Shown here: positions 39,224 to 41,235 of the stretch, in pieces
Numbering within the stretch: the stretch's first letter is position 1
Layout of the letters: each line of letters begins with the position of its first letter
NCBI GenBank assembly: GCA_903887045.1
Contig: CAISOD010000253.1
Location: 1 to 41,235 of the forward strand
Origin: an uncultured Gammaproteobacteria bacterium
GTDB lineage: Bacteria; Pseudomonadota; Gammaproteobacteria; Pseudomonadales; Pseudohongiellaceae
DNA length: 41,235 nucleotides
Direction of reading: 5' to 3'
Made by a program: the position numbers and the translations under genes
The notes under the pieces: generated by a model
Seen by the model: only the letters and a program-made list of their open reading frames with translations
Databases searched by the model: none
What the model was told of the DNA's origin: nothing

Positions 39224-40156
39224 ATGAAACTGCTGCAATCGTTTGCGCCAGCCGCACTGCTGCTCTGTACCTGCGCCACAGCGCAATCTCCATTACCCGA
39301 TATCCGCATCAATGACACGGATGTATTTCCGGAAAGCATCACCGCTACTGCCAGCGGTGCGGTCATCTCCGGCAGCACCAAGGGTGTTGTATATCGCGCA
39401 GAGCCCGGCGCTGCGCAGGCGCAGCCGTGGATCCGGCATAACGATGCCAATGGCATCCTCAGCATTCTCGGCGTATTGGCCGACGACAAATCCAACACGC
39501 TGTGGCTGTGTTCGGCGCCCAACTTCTTCGGGCCTGAACGCTCGCAAGGTGTTACCGCCGTCAAAACATTCGAACTCGATACCGGCAAGTTCAAATCCAG
39601 TTACGACTTCCCTGCCCCGGCCGGCACCTGCAATGACATCACCATCGCCGCAGACGGCACAGCCTATGCATCCGACACAGGCAATGGGCGTCTATTCATG
39701 TTGAAGCCCGGCGCCACTGCGCTGGCGCTGGCCGGTAGCGATCCGGCACTGGTCGGCATTGACGGTCTGGCTTTCAGCAGCGATGGCACTCTGTATGTAA
39801 ACAACGTGCGCAGCCAGCAACTATTCCGTGTCGCCCTCAATACCGATGGCACCATGGGGGGGATCACTGAATTGAAAGTGTCGCATACGCTCGGTGGCCC
39901 AGACGGCATGCGACTGATAAGTGGCAACCGTTTCATCCAGGCCGAAAGCACCATCGGCAGGTTGAGTATTGTCGAGATCAATGGCGATACGGCAACGATG
40001 ACAATACTGCGTGATGACCTTGAATCGGCACCGGGCGCTACCGTTGTTGGCAACACCGTTTATGTAGCCAAAACACAAATCAAGTACCTGCTCGATCCGG
40101 CACTCAAGGGTCAGCAAGCACCACCGGCCATACTGTACGCCGTGCCATTGCCTTGA
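39224..40156 (+). CDS. secreted SMP-30/NHL-like beta-propeller protein
   Basis: A 310-residue exported protein with a signal peptide (MKLLQSFAPAALLLCTCATA, cleavage near AQS). AAGGA eight bases before 39224 fixes the start; the open frame to 39074 has no such support. Repeating blades are visible, each with a D-G-T-x-Y turn: CNDITIAADGTAYASDTG, IDGLAFSSDGTLYVNNV, GPDGMRLISGNRF. The N-D of CNDI and the D of SDTG correspond to metal-ligand positions of SMP-30/gluconolactonases, so a lactonase is possible but unproven. C19 may be removed with the signal peptide. It is divergent from the TonB receptor and followed 43 bp later by another secreted protein. Confidence 0.78.
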   Translation: MKLLQSFAPAALLLCTCATAQSPLPDIRINDTDVFPESITATASGAVISGSTKGVVYRAEPGAAQAQPWIRHNDANGILSILGVLADDKSNTLWLCSAPNFFGPERSQGVTAVKTFELDTGKFKSSYDFPAPAGTCNDITIAADGTAYASDTGNGRLFMLKPGATALALAGSDPALVGIDGLAFSSDGTLYVNNVRSQQLFRVALNTDGTMGGITELKVSHTLGGPDGMRLISGNRFIQAESTIGRLSIVEINGDTATMTILRDDLESAPGATVVGNTVYVAKTQIKYLLDPALKGQQAPPAILYAVPLP

Positions 40157-40199
40157 TCAGGCTTTCATTGAAGAAACATTACAACTTACCGGGAAAACG

Positions 40200-41186
40200 A
40201 TGAACACTTTTGCAAGAAGTTCTGTCTTGGTGCTCTGTCTGTCTTCGCTCTGGGCAATACCGTCACTTGCCCAGGCGCCGGGCCAACCCAGCGCAGTTAT
40301 CAAAGTCGGCTGCGATCGTGACTGCCTGATTGGTTTTGCCCGTAATTACATCGCAGCGTTGAAAAACCGCGATGCCGACAGCGCTCGCCTCTCGCCGGAC
40401 GTCATGTTCTCCGAGAACAATGTACTGATGCCGGTTGGCAATGACGGCTTGTGGGGCACCATTTCCACAGTGCGCGACGGCGCGCTGGAACTGGCAGATC
40501 CACAAACAGGCAATGCCGCCTGGTTCGGCATTGTTGAAGAACACGGCAATCCTGCTTACCTGGCCATGCGCATCAAGGTGGAGCACAACCTGATTACTGA
40601 AATTGAAACCATCGTCAACCGTCTGCCTGACATGCCGAAACCGTTTGGCGATCCTGACAAGGTCACCCACGATCCAACCTGGAACGATATCCTGCCTCCG
40701 GAACAATGGCGTGCGCGTGAACGCCTGGTGGCTGTGGCTGATGGCTACTTCAATACAGTAGAACTCAACGACGGCCAAGTGTTCACCGACTTCGCAGAAG
40801 ACTGCGGCCGCCTTGAAAACGGCATCAGTACTACCAGCAACGGCGGCTCGGCCAGTATTGCCCAAGGTTGCGAAGCCCAGTTCAGGCTCGGCATCTACCG
40901 TATCAACAAGCGTGTGCGCGAACGCCGCTACCCGTTGATCGACGAAGCGCGCGGCATTGTGCTGGCTAGCGGATTCTTCGACCACGCCAACACCTTCGAC
41001 AGCTACAAGCTCACCGACGGTCGCGAAATGAAAACCGTTCTGAAGTGGCCCAACTCAATCTCGCTGCTGGAAGCCTTCAAGATCCGTAGCGGCGAAATCT
41101 CGCGCGTCGAAGCAGTATTCACCTATGTGCCCTACTTCATGCCGTCGCCGTTTGCTACCTCCAACGTCGACTACCAGACCCGCTGA
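40200..41186 (+). CDS. secreted tandem NTF2/SnoaL-like protein (DUF8021-like)
   Basis: A 328-residue exported protein with a signal peptide (about 1-25, SLAQA). Two cone-shaped NTF2-like units seem present: CLIGFARNYIAALKNRDADS with LMPVGNDGLWGT at about 40-85, and LVAVADGYFNTVELNDGQVF with FAEDCGRLENG at about 175-205. The closing RVEAVFTYVPYFMPSPF resembles what I remember of DUF8021 proteins, found in fungi and some proteobacteria; this is from memory. Four cysteines in the mature part (in GCDRDC, EDC and QGC) could form disulfides. No enzyme activity can be assigned. It follows the beta-propeller gene and precedes a third secreted protein on the same strand. Confidence 0.72.
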   Translation: MNTFARSSVLVLCLSSLWAIPSLAQAPGQPSAVIKVGCDRDCLIGFARNYIAALKNRDADSARLSPDVMFSENNVLMPVGNDGLWGTISTVRDGALELADPQTGNAAWFGIVEEHGNPAYLAMRIKVEHNLITEIETIVNRLPDMPKPFGDPDKVTHDPTWNDILPPEQWRARERLVAVADGYFNTVELNDGQVFTDFAEDCGRLENGISTTSNGGSASIAQGCEAQFRLGIYRINKRVRERRYPLIDEARGIVLASGFFDHANTFDSYKLTDGREMKTVLKWPNSISLLEAFKIRSGEISRVEAVFTYVPYFMPSPFATSNVDYQTR

Positions 41187-41200
41187 ACCAGGAGCCCATG

Positions 41201-41235
41201 ATGATGAAGAGCAAATCAAGACTGGCTGCACTGTG
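41201..41235 (+). CDS. start of a further secreted protein (truncated by window end)
   Basis: Three tandem ATGs (41198, 41201, 41204) follow AGGAG (41190-41194); the second is best spaced. The visible residues (MMKSKSRLAAL) are the basic beginning of a signal peptide. It lies 11 bp after the preceding stop, so it is in the same transcription unit. Nothing can be said of its product. Confidence 0.6.
   Translation, partial: MMKSKSRLAAL

Noticed and set aside
30810-41235. Horizontally acquired island with mobile-element borders
   Set aside because: Gene content changes near 30.8 kb, but I found no integrase, transposase, tRNA border or flanking direct repeats, and codon style looks similar to the rest.

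Overview
The window looks like a chromosomal segment of a Gram-negative gammaproteobacterium. Evidence is the set of lineage-typical genes (cysG, lolA, ftsK, rarA, aat/bpt, clpA/clpS, cspD, hflD, roxA, dusA, hrpA, an HsbR/HsbA pair) and their order. The run cysG-serS-(crcB)-rarA-lolA-ftsK, then trxB-aat-bpt-infA facing clpA-clpS, then cspD, matches the arrangement I know from Pseudomonas and relatives. The right end, rich in secreted proteins with a large TonB-dependent receptor, suggests an aquatic, scavenging member of the Pseudomonadales/Cellvibrionales type. I cannot name a genus from this sequence. I saw no tRNA, rRNA, insertion sequence, phage gene or CRISPR array.

Layout. 1-0.6 kb: a secreted c-type cytochrome. 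0.6-8.7 kb, minus strand: a compact run ftsK, lolA, rarA, crcB, serS, cysG, GNAT acetyltransferase (chromosome segregation, lipoprotein export, replication-fork rescue, fluoride export, tRNA charging, siroheme). 8.8-12.6 kb, plus: a diheme cytochrome, trxB, aat, bpt, infA. 12.6-15.5 kb, minus: clpS-clpA. With aat and bpt this puts a complete N-degron pathway (two tagging transferases, the adaptor and the unfoldase) within about 4.6 kb. 15.8-16.6 kb: cspD and an RluE-type pseudouridine synthase. 16.6-17.8 kb, minus: moaC-moaD-moaE. 17.9-22.7 kb, plus: nudJ-mnmA-hflD-purB-roxA, tightly packed with ATGA-type overlaps. 22.7-23.3 kb: yceI, divergent from dusA-terB (to 24.9 kb). 24.9-26.6 kb, minus: hsbR-hsbA-like phosphatase and antagonist. 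26.7-30.7 kb: hrpA.

From about 30.8 kb the content changes from conserved housekeeping genes to accessory genes. First come a VOC-family metalloenzyme and a divergent alpha/beta hydrolase. Next is a four-gene minus-strand operon of small secreted proteins (35.4 to 32.4 kb), closed by a clear intrinsic terminator. A 1013-residue TonB-dependent receptor with its own terminator lies upstream of it. A divergent plus-strand group follows: a secreted beta-propeller, a secreted tandem NTF2-like protein and the start of a third secreted protein.

The secreted operon is the best candidate for an undescribed system. It encodes one protein holding only an OB-like DUF6152-type domain, one holding only a second conserved domain (RxIYMDGRE, WEGxTLVV, PHTxxL motifs), and a third in which the two domains are fused. 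This split/fused pair is sequence-level evidence that the domains work together outside the cytoplasm. A second notable point is the HsbR-like regulator, whose receiver domain has lost its phosphoacceptor Asp, conserved Thr and conserved Lys while its phosphatase domain looks intact.
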